In this document: positions 6,800 to 14,207 of the stretch, one piece after another
Position numbering within the stretch: the first letter of the stretch is position 1
Layout of the letters: the number at the start of each line of letters is the position of its first letter
Assembly (NCBI RefSeq): GCF_046244365.1
Contig: NZ_CP176395.1
Span: 4,092,001 to 4,156,000 of the forward strand
Source: Paenibacillus_V sp046244365
Lineage (GTDB): Bacteria > Bacillota > Bacilli > Paenibacillales > NBRC-103111
Direction of reading: 5' to 3'
DNA: 64,000 nt
Notes under the pieces: model-generated
What the model was told of the DNA's origin: nothing
Database searches by the model: none
The model's input: the letters and a program-made list of their open reading frames with translations, nothing else
Made by a program: the position numbers and the translations under genes

Positions 6800-7154
6800 A
6801 TGTTCCTGCTTTCTTCATGCGTGTGATGTGTCTTTTCATGAAGTTCTTAAGAGACGCTGCCGCTTTTGAAGCTTGCTCTTTTGCGATGTCGTCTATTGTA
6901 ATGCAATATTGGATACCTGGATGGGAAATGTGACGGACAACCAGTTCGTAACAAACGTTCTCTTGTATCTCGATATTCTTGCTTGAGTTGATAAAAATGC
7001 GGTTTGTTTCGGGCGATGTTTTTGAATACATGCCGTATATTTCCCCTAGGTCATCACGGTGAGAAATCTTTACGCCGAGATGCCTCGCCAATGCAAAAGG
7101 GCAGTATTCCCCTATTTCCTCAAATAATTGGTTGACCCTCTTTTTTGCATCCAT
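6798..7154 (-). CDS. ImmA/IrrE-like protein with degenerate active site
   Basis: 118 residues from an ATG with GGAGTGAG upstream. The N-terminal half fits ImmA/IrrE peptidases (CPFALARHLGVKI, IYGMYS, NRIFINSS). At the place of the zinc motif HEXXH it reads NVCYELVVRHISHPG, so the two metal histidines and the pattern are lost. Family knowledge: ImmA cleaves phage repressors to trigger induction. This copy is probably non-catalytic and may act as a decoy or anti-repressor. It sits between the agr module and the XRE switch, with its own divergent partner at 7253. Confidence 0.55.
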   Translation of the reverse strand: MDAKKRVNQLFEEIGEYCPFALARHLGVKISHRDDLGEIYGMYSKTSPETNRIFINSSKNIEIQENVCYELVVRHISHPGIQYCITIDDIAKEQASKAAASLKNFMKRHITRMKKAGT

Positions 7155-7205
7155 AAGCTCACTCCATCCCAAAGGTTTTATTCGCTGTGATTTTTTGGTA
7201 AGATT

Positions 7206-7217
7206 GTTGTCGTGACA
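7206..7217. promoter_or_regulatory. Palindrome in the 7155-7252 divergent gap
   Basis: TTGTCGTGACAA (TTGTC-GT-GACAA), 35 bases before the XRE start at 7253. The TGTCRTG half-site recurs at 7526-7545 (TGTCAT-N8-ATGACA) just after that gene. Possible autoregulatory sites of the 7253 protein. Confidence 0.4.
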
Positions 7218-7252
7218 ATGTAAAGCATTTTGCATTTCGGAGGACCGCGCAG

Positions 7253-7504
7253 ATGCCGTATAAACCCGGCCGCTGCCTTCTGGTTGATCGTTTGCGTGAC
7301 GTAGGAATGACCCAACAAGAACTTGCCGACAAAGAAGGTTTTACCCGTCAGCAGATCTCGGAATATGCTACCGGAAAAAGGAAGATGTCCTATATCAACG
7401 CAATCACGATAGCCGAAGCTCTCGACTGTCATCCAAGGGACCTATATGAGCTTATTCCGGTAAAGAAATCCGAACGCCGAAGGCAGCCGAAGAAGATGAC
7501 CTAA
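7253..7504 (+). CDS. XRE-family HTH regulator (83 residues)
   Basis: A Cro/CI-type helix-turn-helix: LRDVGMTQQELADKEGFTRQ, QISEYATGKRKMSYINAITI, then a short C-terminus (LDCHPRDLYELIPVKKSER). GGAGG lies 11 bases before the ATG. No dimerisation domain beyond the HTH. Divergent from the ImmA-like gene, an arrangement usual for ImmR/ImmA-type control, but here the peptidase is degenerate. Confidence 0.75.
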   Translation: MPYKPGRCLLVDRLRDVGMTQQELADKEGFTRQQISEYATGKRKMSYINAITIAEALDCHPRDLYELIPVKKSERRRQPKKMT

Positions 7505-7641
7505 ATGGTTGTCTTCCGGGTTGGTTGTCATGCAAAACGATGACACAGAGCTTTGAAGAATGCCGTCGATCTGGACAGCATTCGACGGTTTAGATCGATC
7601 GTACTATATAGGACAGAACCAATAACATATATGTTACGCTT
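7505..7641. other. Intergenic segment with inverted repeat
   Basis: 137 bases between convergent regulators. It holds TGTCAT-N8-ATGACA at 7526-7545 and an AT-rich tail; no clear terminator or gene seen. Confidence 0.4.
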
Positions 7642-8043
7642 CTATTTAGAATTTTTTCCACGATTTTCATCTTCTAGGTCCTCAAGGAAAGTGAACTTCA
7701 TGAATTTCAAAACAATACGCATCTTTTCTTCGTCTACATTCCCTTTGTCACGGAGCATTGCCTCAGTATCCTTGAGAAACTTGTCCATCAACGCTTGGTG
7801 TTCCGTCATTATCGACGTTTTATCGAAGTAATGCTTTTCGGCTTCTTTTCGTCCTAATAAGTAGTCGACAGTGACATTGAAAAAGTCTGCGATCTTTACT
7901 AAGTCTGCAAACTCTGGTTCTGTTTTCCCATTTTCATAGTTGGATATCGTGGCTCTTGTCTTACCAAGATATTCGGAAAAATCATCTTGTGAAACGTTCC
8001 TCTTTGTTCTCAATTCTTTGAGTGTTTCGCTAAAATGTGACAC
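7642..8043 (-). CDS. CI-like XRE phage repressor
   Basis: A 133-residue protein from a GTG start (GGAG nine bases upstream). Residues ~5-60 form a canonical HTH_3 domain: ELRTKRNVSQDDFSEYLGKT, RATISNYENGKTEPEFADLV, then DFFNVTVDYLLG. The C-terminal half is helical and charged and has no S24 peptidase Ser/Lys pair, so it cannot self-cleave like LexA/CI; induction must use another route such as an anti-repressor or peptide signal. Divergent from the Cro-like gene with operators between, the standard lysogeny switch. Confidence 0.8.
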   Translation of the reverse strand: MSHFSETLKELRTKRNVSQDDFSEYLGKTRATISNYENGKTEPEFADLVKIADFFNVTVDYLLGRKEAEKHYFDKTSIMTEHQALMDKFLKDTEAMLRDKGNVDEEKMRIVLKFMKFTFLEDLEDENRGKNSK

Positions 8044-8087
8044 AGAACACATCTCCATTCTAAAAAAAAATATCAACGAAAGAAAAC

Positions 8088-8105
8088 TTTACGCTTGCGC
8101 AAAGA
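8088..8105. promoter_or_regulatory. Lysogeny-switch operator 1
   Basis: CTTTACGCTTGCGCAAAG, an inverted repeat with one mismatch, lies in the gap between the divergent repressor and Cro-like genes. Confidence 0.6.
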
Positions 8106-8153
8106 AATCTAACGTGTTATTATTCGGACATACCCCACGAAAGGTTGGTGATA

Positions 8154-8435
8154 ATGTTGATTTCTGTCAGAAGGAAGTATAAGGGGGCAATCTACCCGCC
8201 AAAGAAAAAACTGAGGTCGGTTAGAAGGTCTAAAGATGTTTCGTTGCGTCAGATGGCTGATCATTTCGGAGTAACGGAGGCCACAATCAGTAATTACGAA
8301 TCTGGCCGCACGTCAGTGACCGAGGAGTTCATGGTCGGGTCCGCAAATTTTCTTAACGTCGATGTTTTTGAGTTATTCCCAGAATCTCCATTGCTTAGAC
8401 ATCTTAGAGATAAATTTAAAGTATCAAAAGTTTAA
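8154..8435 (+). CDS. Cro-like XRE regulator
   Basis: A 93-residue protein with HTH_3: SLRQMADHFGVTEATISNYE, SGRTSVTEEFMVGSANFL, then NVDVFELFPES. The ATG at 8154 is chosen for its distance from GAAAGG; in-frame TTG and GTG codons lie just before. Divergent from the CI-like repressor and followed by further copies of the same operator, so it probably plays the Cro role at the early promoter. Confidence 0.75.
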   Translation: MLISVRRKYKGAIYPPKKKLRSVRRSKDVSLRQMADHFGVTEATISNYESGRTSVTEEFMVGSANFLNVDVFELFPESPLLRHLRDKFKVSKV

Positions 8436-8495
8436 GTTTCCGACACTGACAGTTACGCTTGGTACACAGTTCCGGCTACATTTTTGATTATATAA

Positions 8496-8512
8496 CGTAA
8501 AGAAACTTTACG
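8496..8512. promoter_or_regulatory. Lysogeny-switch operator 2
   Basis: CGTAAAG-AAA-CTTTACG, a perfect 7-bp inverted repeat, shares CTTTACG with operator 1 and lies 16 bases before the early -35. Confidence 0.7.
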
Positions 8513-8527
8513 CAATAGCAAAATTTG

Positions 8528-8555
8528 TTGTCAATTCAACAGGTCTTTTTATCAT
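8528..8555 (+). promoter_or_regulatory. Early promoter of the replication operon
   Basis: TTGTCA (8528-8533), 16-bp spacer, TATCAT (8550-8555): five of six matches in each box. It is bracketed by operators 2 and 3 and points at the 8618 onward operon. Confidence 0.65.
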
Positions 8556-8574
8556 GCGTATCGGTTTAGGAAAC

Positions 8575-8590
8575 TTAACGTAATCGTTAA
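8575..8590. promoter_or_regulatory. Lysogeny-switch operator 3 (variant)
   Basis: TTAACG-TAAT-CGTTAA, inverted repeat just after the early promoter, in a stretch AACTTAACGTAA resembling the operator 2 half-site. Confidence 0.5.
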
Positions 8591-8617
8591 AAAACTTATA
8601 CAACGGTGGTGGTGAGA

Positions 8618-8782
8618 TTGGAAAAACAGTCATATGTTCTTACTCTTCTGAATGCTGTAAGGAACGAGGCGAGAGAGTGTTTAAAAGACAGGCAGCATTT
8701 TGTGAGAGTACAAGAGTTTATTCTTGTGACTTATTGGGTAGTCAAATCATTCAAAAAATCTAAGGAAAGGAGATGCTCATGA
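8618..8782 (+). CDS. Hypothetical 54-residue early phage protein
   Basis: TTG start in a GGTGGTGGTGAGA context (in-frame GTG codons precede it). The product begins LEKQSYVLTLLNAVRNEARE and ends with a basic tail. Its stop overlaps the next start as ATGA, supporting translation. No family recognised. Confidence 0.45.
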   Translation: MEKQSYVLTLLNAVRNEARECLKDRQHFVRVQEFILVTYWVVKSFKKSKERRCS

Positions 8783-9753
8783 ACCAAATAACCAAGTTAT
8801 CGGATGAAATAAATGTAATTACGGTTCAGATTCAATTTATAGAAGGCGAGATCGAAAAGACGATGAACGAGCGAGCTTTTCAGATCGGACAGTTACTCAA
8901 CCATGTCAAGGAAACCTTGCAATACGGGAAGTTTACCGAATGGGTAAATGAAAATTTTAGATTCTCTCGCCGATACGCCTATAACTTCATGAATTACTAC
9001 AAAGATAACGAACTTGTGCAGTCAACTTCACAACTACCTAGTTTTACAAAGGAAGTTGAGATCATGTCCTTACTGCCAGCGGAGCGAAATGAGGTCAGGA
9101 CTCAGATTCATGTTGTCCCATCTACTGGCGAGGAGAAACACTTCGATGAACTTACCCAAAAGGAATTAAGGGAAGTAAAAAGAGCCAAGAAAGAGGCTGA
9201 GGATCGCGCCGATCAATTGGATGCAGAAAAGCGAAATCTTGAAAAGCAACTAAAGAACGTGATCCCCATAGATCAGCTTGACGAGGTCGTCGACTTCCGG
9301 CTCGAGCAACATCGCGAGCAGTCAGAGATCGAAAAACAGCAGATCATTGCGGAAAAAGACCGAGAAATTCGGGCACTGGAATCACGTAAGCCGGAAGTCT
9401 TAACAAAGGAAGTCGTCCCACAAAAGGTGAAGGACGAGCTTGATGAGCTTCGTCATTATGTCCGCAAGCTTACTTCGGAGCGGAAGGAGCTCGAAGAGAA
9501 GCACAAGGAACTAAGCGACCTTGAATACCGGGAAAAGAAGCTCCAAATCGAAGGCCGGACGAGTATCTATGAATTACAAATAAAAATCAAACAGTTCATT
9601 GAGGATGCCGCCCCTACGCTTTTTCTTCAAGGAGCCATCGCTTCAAATCCAATTATGAAAAAAGATATTGAGGGAAGTATCGTTTCGCTAGAGGAATTCT
9701 GTTCTTCGATGCGTGATGTACTTAATTCCAAAATTCAAATTGTGGAGGTATAG
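8779..9753 (+). CDS. DUF3102 phage early protein with long coiled coil
   Basis: A 324-residue protein. The N-terminal ~75 residues are the DUF3102 domain (NERAFQIGQLLNHVKETLQ, YGKFTEWVNENFRFSRRYAY, NFMNYYK), known from phage and plasmid proteins. Residues ~120-250 are a heptad-like charged coiled coil rich in Glu/Lys/Arg/Gln; the last ~65 residues form a separate helical cap. The ATG at 8779 follows AAAGGAG by six bases and is preferred to 8773. Role unknown; probably DNA- or partition-related and oligomeric. Confidence 0.75.
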   Translation: MNQITKLSDEINVITVQIQFIEGEIEKTMNERAFQIGQLLNHVKETLQYGKFTEWVNENFRFSRRYAYNFMNYYKDNELVQSTSQLPSFTKEVEIMSLLPAERNEVRTQIHVVPSTGEEKHFDELTQKELREVKRAKKEAEDRADQLDAEKRNLEKQLKNVIPIDQLDEVVDFRLEQHREQSEIEKQQIIAEKDREIRALESRKPEVLTKEVVPQKVKDELDELRHYVRKLTSERKELEEKHKELSDLEYREKKLQIEGRTSIYELQIKIKQFIEDAAPTLFLQGAIASNPIMKKDIEGSIVSLEEFCSSMRDVLNSKIQIVEV

Positions 9754-9755
9754 CC

Positions 9756-10211
9756 ATGAAAGATTCTAATGTAATTAGTCTTGTCCGGCGCTCAATAGAA
9801 AGCTCGGAAGGGCAGCTCGCCGCCATGAAAGTCATGCTTGAACAGGTAGTGGCTGTAGGTCAAGAAACTCAGCATGTCAAAGAGGAAGTAACCATGATGG
9901 CGTCTGAGGTCAAGGGTGTGAAAGACGAAATTGCCCAGTTTGAGAAGGAGTTCCGCGATACAAACCGGCTGCTCCCCAGTGAAGTGGATGACGTCTATAG
10001 GGCAGTAGTTGATAAATCTGTTGAGCTAGCGAAACGGCGAAATCACGAGGAAGATGACGGATTTACAAAGGTCGTCGGTAAGTATCGCCGTCTGATCTGG
10101 AGCAAGTTGAAGAAACGCTTCGGAACTAGCAAATACATCCATATCAAAAGAATGGATTACGTTTCCACTCTTATGTTCATCGAAACGTTTAATCCGGAAG
10201 ATTACCTATAG
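9756..10211 (+). CDS. ORF6C-domain phage protein
   Basis: 151 residues, starting two bases after the previous stop with GGAGG upstream. Residues ~10-60 are a coiled coil; the C-terminal ~85 residues resemble the ORF6C domain seen at the C-terminus of phage Rha/antirepressor proteins (RLIWSKLKKRFGTSKYIHIK, then AL/METFNP-like ending IETFNPEDYL). The usual N-terminal antirepressor domain is missing. Likely a regulator or assembly partner of the DUF3102 protein. Confidence 0.65.
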   Translation: MKDSNVISLVRRSIESSEGQLAAMKVMLEQVVAVGQETQHVKEEVTMMASEVKGVKDEIAQFEKEFRDTNRLLPSEVDDVYRAVVDKSVELAKRRNHEEDDGFTKVVGKYRRLIWSKLKKRFGTSKYIHIKRMDYVSTLMFIETFNPEDYL

Positions 10212-10227
10212 AAGGGAGAGGGATGTA

Positions 10228-10425
10228 TTGTTCTACTTTTCGCCCGCTGAAATAGCGAAAATCCTGAGGGATTTAAAAAGAGCATTTCGTGAGTCGTGGG
10301 ATTTTGAACCGGTATTGTCCATTGTCCCGGCCGGAAACGGGCAGTATTCCCGTAAGCCTAACCGGATGAACCGTATGCTGCCGATCGGTCACCGCTGCCG
10401 TGGTGATGTGGGGGCGGAAGGGTGA
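10228..10425 (+). CDS. Hypothetical 65-residue phage protein
   Basis: TTG start about six bases after GGGAGAGGG. Starts with FYFSPAEIAKILRDLKRAFR, then a basic Gly/Arg-rich tail. The end overlaps the next small gene. Family unknown. Confidence 0.4.
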   Translation: MFYFSPAEIAKILRDLKRAFRESWDFEPVLSIVPAGNGQYSRKPNRMNRMLPIGHRCRGDVGAEG

Positions 10426-10535
10426 TCTTTTCAGCGGCGTGGCAGGCGATAGGAGCAATATTGTTTACCTCCGCGATAGTTTTATCAATTGGCGGCCTGC
10501 TGGGGCTAGGAAGGGGTAGGGAGTATGAGGAGTGA
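10422..10535 (+). CDS. 37-residue single-span membrane peptide
   Basis: GTG overlapping the previous stop, with GGGGCGGAAGGG upstream. One membrane helix (WQAIGAILFTSAIVLSIGGL) and a short charged tail. Family unknown. Confidence 0.4.
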   Translation: MIFSAAWQAIGAILFTSAIVLSIGGLLGLGRGREYEE

Positions 10536-10665
10536 TGAAATGATCAATCGGCTCGGTAAGTATTTTGTCTTCTGGGAAATTGGCCGTAGATTCGGAATCA
10601 CGTTTGAACGCTTTGTTCAGATGGTCGAGTCCGGGCAATGGAAAGAGGCGGTTTCTAGTGGATAA
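10525..10665 (+). CDS. Hypothetical 46-residue phage protein
   Basis: ATG at 10525 inside the end of the previous gene, with AGGGAG just upstream. Contains YFVFWEIGRRFGITFERFVQ, an aromatic helix. Overlapped by the next start at 10658. Family unknown. Confidence 0.4.
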   Translation: MRSDEMINRLGKYFVFWEIGRRFGITFERFVQMVESGQWKEAVSSG

Positions 10666-10798
10666 AGCGGACGTTGTAGCAAAATGCGCCAGCGAGAATT
10701 GCGGATTGCCGATCTATCGCGGAGATAGGGCGTGGAAATGTGGAAAGAAGCTGTTCTGCTGCCTCCAATGTTTTTCGGAGGGCTTTAAAAGAAAGTGA
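10658..10798 (+). CDS. Small Cys-rich (zinc-binding) phage protein
   Basis: GTG at 10658 after AGAGG. 46 residues with CASENCGLPIY, WKCGKKLFCCLQC: two Cys pairs fit a treble-clef or zinc ribbon (CxxxxC...C...CxxC). Family unknown; translationally coupled to its neighbours. Confidence 0.45.
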   Translation: MDKADVVAKCASENCGLPIYRGDRAWKCGKKLFCCLQCFSEGFKRK

Positions 10799-10811
10799 GG
10801 GGGATGGAAGC

Positions 10812-11255
10812 GTGAGAATGTTTTGGGCATGGCCTGAAGTAGAAGCGACGGTTATCAGAAATGTCCTGCACGGAATCGATCGGAGGCTTGACGAACAGAT
10901 CGACCAGTATATCGGGAAATACGGCGTTGACGCTGCGGAATTCATACTCGAACCTTTTACCCACTATACCGGATGGATGGTAATGCCGCCCTTCTGCGAG
11001 ATGAGTTTCAAGTTAGAGTACGAAGAGGTTACTTTTTATAAGCTGTTCAATGTTTATAGGCTCACATTCGGAACCGTAAAAGCTTGTGATTTGGCAAAGA
11101 CCATGGGTGAACAAGTCCGAGAGCGTGTTGAATCGCGGCTGCAGCTTGATCGGGAACGTCGGGCTGAAGAAGGAAGAAAGAAATCGGATTACGCTCAAGA
11201 GAAGGAATTGGAAAAGGCCGCTGCGGGAACAGCGACCCAAACGAACCCTTGCTAA
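10812..11255 (+). CDS. Hypothetical phage protein, 147 residues
   Basis: GTG at 10812 lies eight bases after GAGGGGG; an ATG follows two codons later. It begins MFWAWPEVEATVIRNVLHGI and ends in a charged helical tail (ERRAEEGRKKSDYAQEKELE). No family recognised. Its place just before the recombination genes suggests a helper of DNA metabolism, which is only context. Confidence 0.5.
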   Translation: MRMFWAWPEVEATVIRNVLHGIDRRLDEQIDQYIGKYGVDAAEFILEPFTHYTGWMVMPPFCEMSFKLEYEEVTFYKLFNVYRLTFGTVKACDLAKTMGEQVRERVESRLQLDRERRAEEGRKKSDYAQEKELEKAAAGTATQTNPC

Positions 11256-11303
11256 AGTTCTTATCGATCATCATACCAAATTTTCGAAGGGGATGGAATA
11301 CGC

Positions 11304-12932
11304 ATGCATATTAAACGCCTTGAGATTAAAAATTTCCTCGGCATTAAGGAGTTGCTGTTTAGCCCGGGCAAGTTCAATAAGGTTTCCGGGGACTCCGGGA
11401 CCGGCAAAACCAGTGTAGTCGAAGCGATGGAAAAACTGTTCACTAACCGCAACCGCCGGACGGAGGTTATCCGGCACGATCAGGAAGAGGCGGAATTGTT
11501 CGTCGAACTGAACGACGGGCTGCAGACGACGCGGAAAATCCGGAATGAGAAAGCAGACTATTTGAAGGTCAAACACGACAGCAAGGCCGTCAGCAGCACG
11601 GAGGCATACCTGAAAAAACTGGTTAACGGAGAAATCTTCCGGCCAATTGAATTTGTCCACAAGCAACCGAAAGAGCAAACGGAAATCATCCTAAATATGT
11701 TAACGATCGATTGGACGGTTGAAGAAATAAAAAGCTGGTTCGGAGAAATGCCAGAGGCAGACTATCAGCTCCACATCCTCCAGATTTTGAAACAGATCGA
11801 AACGGGCTACTATGCCGAAAGGGAATCAATAAACCGCGAAATAAATTTGCTACGGGCTAATATCGAGGGCATCAAGCGCGACCTGCCGCCTAACTATGAC
11901 GGAGAGGAATGGCGCGGCGTCAACCTGCAGGAGCTTTACAAAAAGCTGTCCGATGCGGAGGAATCAAATAAACGCCTGCAGGAAGCACAATCGTTAATTG
12001 ACGACTTATCGATCCGTATCGACGACATCAAACAAAAGGCGGCAAATGCCGCGGAATCAAAACGATTGGATTACCAGCGGCAGCGCGAAACCTATGCCAA
12101 TGCGATTAAGCGCATTGAAGAAAATATCCAGCAGGAACAATCGAAAATCGATGATGTGGACCGGCGTATTCTGGACTCGAATGTTCGTATGGACGCTGAA
12201 CTCGAACAAGCTATCGAGCGTCTGAAGCTGCAATTTCAAGCTCGCAAGCAGACGGCCCGCGAAGATATCCAACAGGAAGCGGAACAATCCCGCGTTTTCA
12301 TGGCTGAGTATAGGGAACAGCTGGCCGAAAAGAAAAGCTCTTTGGCTAACATCGCAGAGCACGAACGCAAGGACTTGGAGAAGATCACAGACCACGAAGC
12401 GAACCTTATAGCCGCCGAAAATGCCAAGTCCGGCAATGCCCAGCAAATCATTGATACTGCCGCTTGGATTGATCCGGCGCCACTGAAAGAAGCCGCTGAC
12501 AATGCTGCAAAAATGAAAGAATACCTCCGCGAGTGGGAACGCATGACGGACATCATCAAGGACAAGCTCGCGCCGAAGGAAGCGCGCTCCTCCGATCTGA
12601 CAACCAAGATCCAAAAGGCGCGAGAGCTGCCGAAGGAACTACTGAAGACGGCTGCGCTGCCGGTTGATGGGCTGTCCGTGGACGAGCAGGGACGCATCCG
12701 CATTAACGAAACACTGATTGATGGTTTATCCGAAGGAGAGGCGCTAGAGTTTGCTTTTAAACTTGCCAGGGCGCAGGCCGGAGAGCTCAAGGTCATTTGC
12801 GTTGACGGGTGGCAAAACCTCGGCAGCCGGCAGCAGGAAATCATCGAGAGCGCCAAACACGACGACTATCAATATTTCGTTCTGGAAACGGTCGAAGGCC
12901 AGGACTTAAATATCGATATCGTGGAGGGCTAG
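11304..12932 (+). CDS. SbcC/RecF-like AAA ATPase
   Basis: 542 residues. N-terminal RecF/SbcC entry (MHIKRLEIKNFLGIKELLFS) with Walker A GDSGTGKTS at about 29-37; two long coiled-coil arms (~170-440); C-terminal LSEGEALEFAFKLARAQAGE and the Walker B-like LKVICVDGWQ. This is the phage-size SMC-like ATPase (shorter than chromosomal SbcC at ~1000 residues). Family knowledge: such proteins work with nucleases on DNA ends. The PD-(D/E)XK gene starts three bases after the stop, so the two probably form a recombination pair. Confidence 0.8.
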   Translation: MHIKRLEIKNFLGIKELLFSPGKFNKVSGDSGTGKTSVVEAMEKLFTNRNRRTEVIRHDQEEAELFVELNDGLQTTRKIRNEKADYLKVKHDSKAVSSTEAYLKKLVNGEIFRPIEFVHKQPKEQTEIILNMLTIDWTVEEIKSWFGEMPEADYQLHILQILKQIETGYYAERESINREINLLRANIEGIKRDLPPNYDGEEWRGVNLQELYKKLSDAEESNKRLQEAQSLIDDLSIRIDDIKQKAANAAESKRLDYQRQRETYANAIKRIEENIQQEQSKIDDVDRRILDSNVRMDAELEQAIERLKLQFQARKQTAREDIQQEAEQSRVFMAEYREQLAEKKSSLANIAEHERKDLEKITDHEANLIAAENAKSGNAQQIIDTAAWIDPAPLKEAADNAAKMKEYLREWERMTDIIKDKLAPKEARSSDLTTKIQKARELPKELLKTAALPVDGLSVDEQGRIRINETLIDGLSEGEALEFAFKLARAQAGELKVICVDGWQNLGSRQQEIIESAKHDDYQYFVLETVEGQDLNIDIVEG

Positions 12933-12935
12933 AGG

Positions 12936-13754
12936 ATGGAACTTACAAAAAGCAATTATTTTTCGCTGGAAGCTGGTCGTCACTACATGTCGGTAAGTCA
13001 ATTCAAAGATTTCGCGCCCTCCTTTGGGGGGTGCGAAGCCCGGGCGCTTGCCAAAGTAAAAGGGGAATATGAACAGCCTTCGATTACAGCTTTTATGGAG
13101 GGCCATTACGTCCACGCCTGGAATGAAGGGAAGCTCGATGAATTTAAAGCAAGCAATCTCGACCTTTACAGCAGCCGTGGCCCGACGGCGGGGCAATTGA
13201 AATCCAATTTCCAACATTGCAACAAGATGATTGACGTTCTGGAAAATGCGCCGCTTGCATTGAAAGTATTGGCCGGCCAAAAAGAAGTCATTATGACGGC
13301 TGAACTGTTCGGGATTCCATGGAAGATCATGATTGATAGCTATCAACCGGAAGTCGGGCTGTTTGCAGACCTGAAAGCCTTAAGAGAGATCGAGGGGCGA
13401 TGGTGGAATAAAGAATCACAGAGTCAGGAGAATTTCCTCGATCACTACGGCTATCTCGTACAGATGGCGGTTTATGCAGAGGTTGAGCGGAGATATTCGA
13501 ATCGTGGCGAAAATACTTGGCTTCTGCCTCACATGGTAATTGTGACGAAGCAAGATCCGCCAGACCACGAAATATTGTACTTCGATTTCGATATGATCGT
13601 TCAGCAGCTCGCCATCGTCGGAAATCACATTGAACGCGTCAAGGCCGTTAAATCCGGAAGCGTAGTGCCTATCCGATGTGAAAAATGTGACTACTGTCGG
13701 GGCACGAAAGAAATCAAACAAATCAAACATTATGCTGAACTGGCGGTGAACTAG
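12936..13754 (+). CDS. PD-(D/E)XK nuclease-like phage recombination protein
   Basis: 272 residues, probably a RecE/Cas4-like exonuclease (DUF3799 type). An early acidic site (AFMEGHYVHAWNEG), the catalytic-type core GLFADLKALREI (D...xDxK shape), QMAVYAEV and a C-terminal Cys cluster CEKCDYCRG that could hold an Fe-S cluster, as in Cas4/AddB. GGAGGGC precedes the ATG. It lies in the block SbcC-like ATPase, nuclease, SSB, typical of phage single-strand annealing. A separate annealase is not visible. Confidence 0.75.
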   Translation: MELTKSNYFSLEAGRHYMSVSQFKDFAPSFGGCEARALAKVKGEYEQPSITAFMEGHYVHAWNEGKLDEFKASNLDLYSSRGPTAGQLKSNFQHCNKMIDVLENAPLALKVLAGQKEVIMTAELFGIPWKIMIDSYQPEVGLFADLKALREIEGRWWNKESQSQENFLDHYGYLVQMAVYAEVERRYSNRGENTWLLPHMVIVTKQDPPDHEILYFDFDMIVQQLAIVGNHIERVKAVKSGSVVPIRCEKCDYCRGTKEIKQIKHYAELAVN

Positions 13755-13755
13755 G

Positions 13756-14193
13756 GTGCTGAACAGGGTTATTTTAATCGGCAGGCTAGTACGCGATCCG
13801 GAGTTGAGATATACCCCGGGCGGCATCGCGACATGTACCTTTACACTAGCGGTAGACCGTCCATATACAAGCGATGATAGAGACAAACAAGCGGATTTCA
13901 TACCTATCGTCGTCTGGCGTCAGCAGGCCGAGCACTGCGCGAATTATTTACGCAAGGGACGTCTTGCGGCAGTGGAAGGCCGGATGCAGGTCCGGAACTA
14001 CGATCACAAGAAAGGGCACAAAGTTTACGTTACAGAGGTCATAGCGGATAATGTCCGGTTCCTCGAAAGCGCCGGTTCTGGGCAGCAGCGCGAGCCACAG
14101 GAACAGCCGAATGACCGAAGAAGCTGGGGAACCGATCCGTTCCAAGATGACGGCAAGCCGATTGATATTTCGGACGATGATCTCCCATTTTAA
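13756..14193 (+). CDS. ssb: Single-stranded DNA-binding protein
   Basis: 145 residues with the OB-fold signature NRVILIGRLVRDPELRYTPG, TFTLAVDRPY, DFIPIVVWRQQAEHCANYLR, GRLAAVEGRMQVRNY. The C-terminus is the acidic tip DISDDDLPF that binds partner proteins. GTG start one base after the nuclease stop. Shorter linker than host SSB, as usual for phage copies. It coats single strands in phage replication and recombination. Confidence 0.95.
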   Translation: MLNRVILIGRLVRDPELRYTPGGIATCTFTLAVDRPYTSDDRDKQADFIPIVVWRQQAEHCANYLRKGRLAAVEGRMQVRNYDHKKGHKVYVTEVIADNVRFLESAGSGQQREPQEQPNDRRSWGTDPFQDDGKPIDISDDDLPF

Positions 14194-14207
14194 AGGCGGT
14201 GAATACC

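Noticed and set aside
7253..8435. Integrase or excisionase gene in the lysogeny region
   Set aside because: Only XRE-type regulators are found; no tyrosine or serine recombinase motif anywhere in the window.
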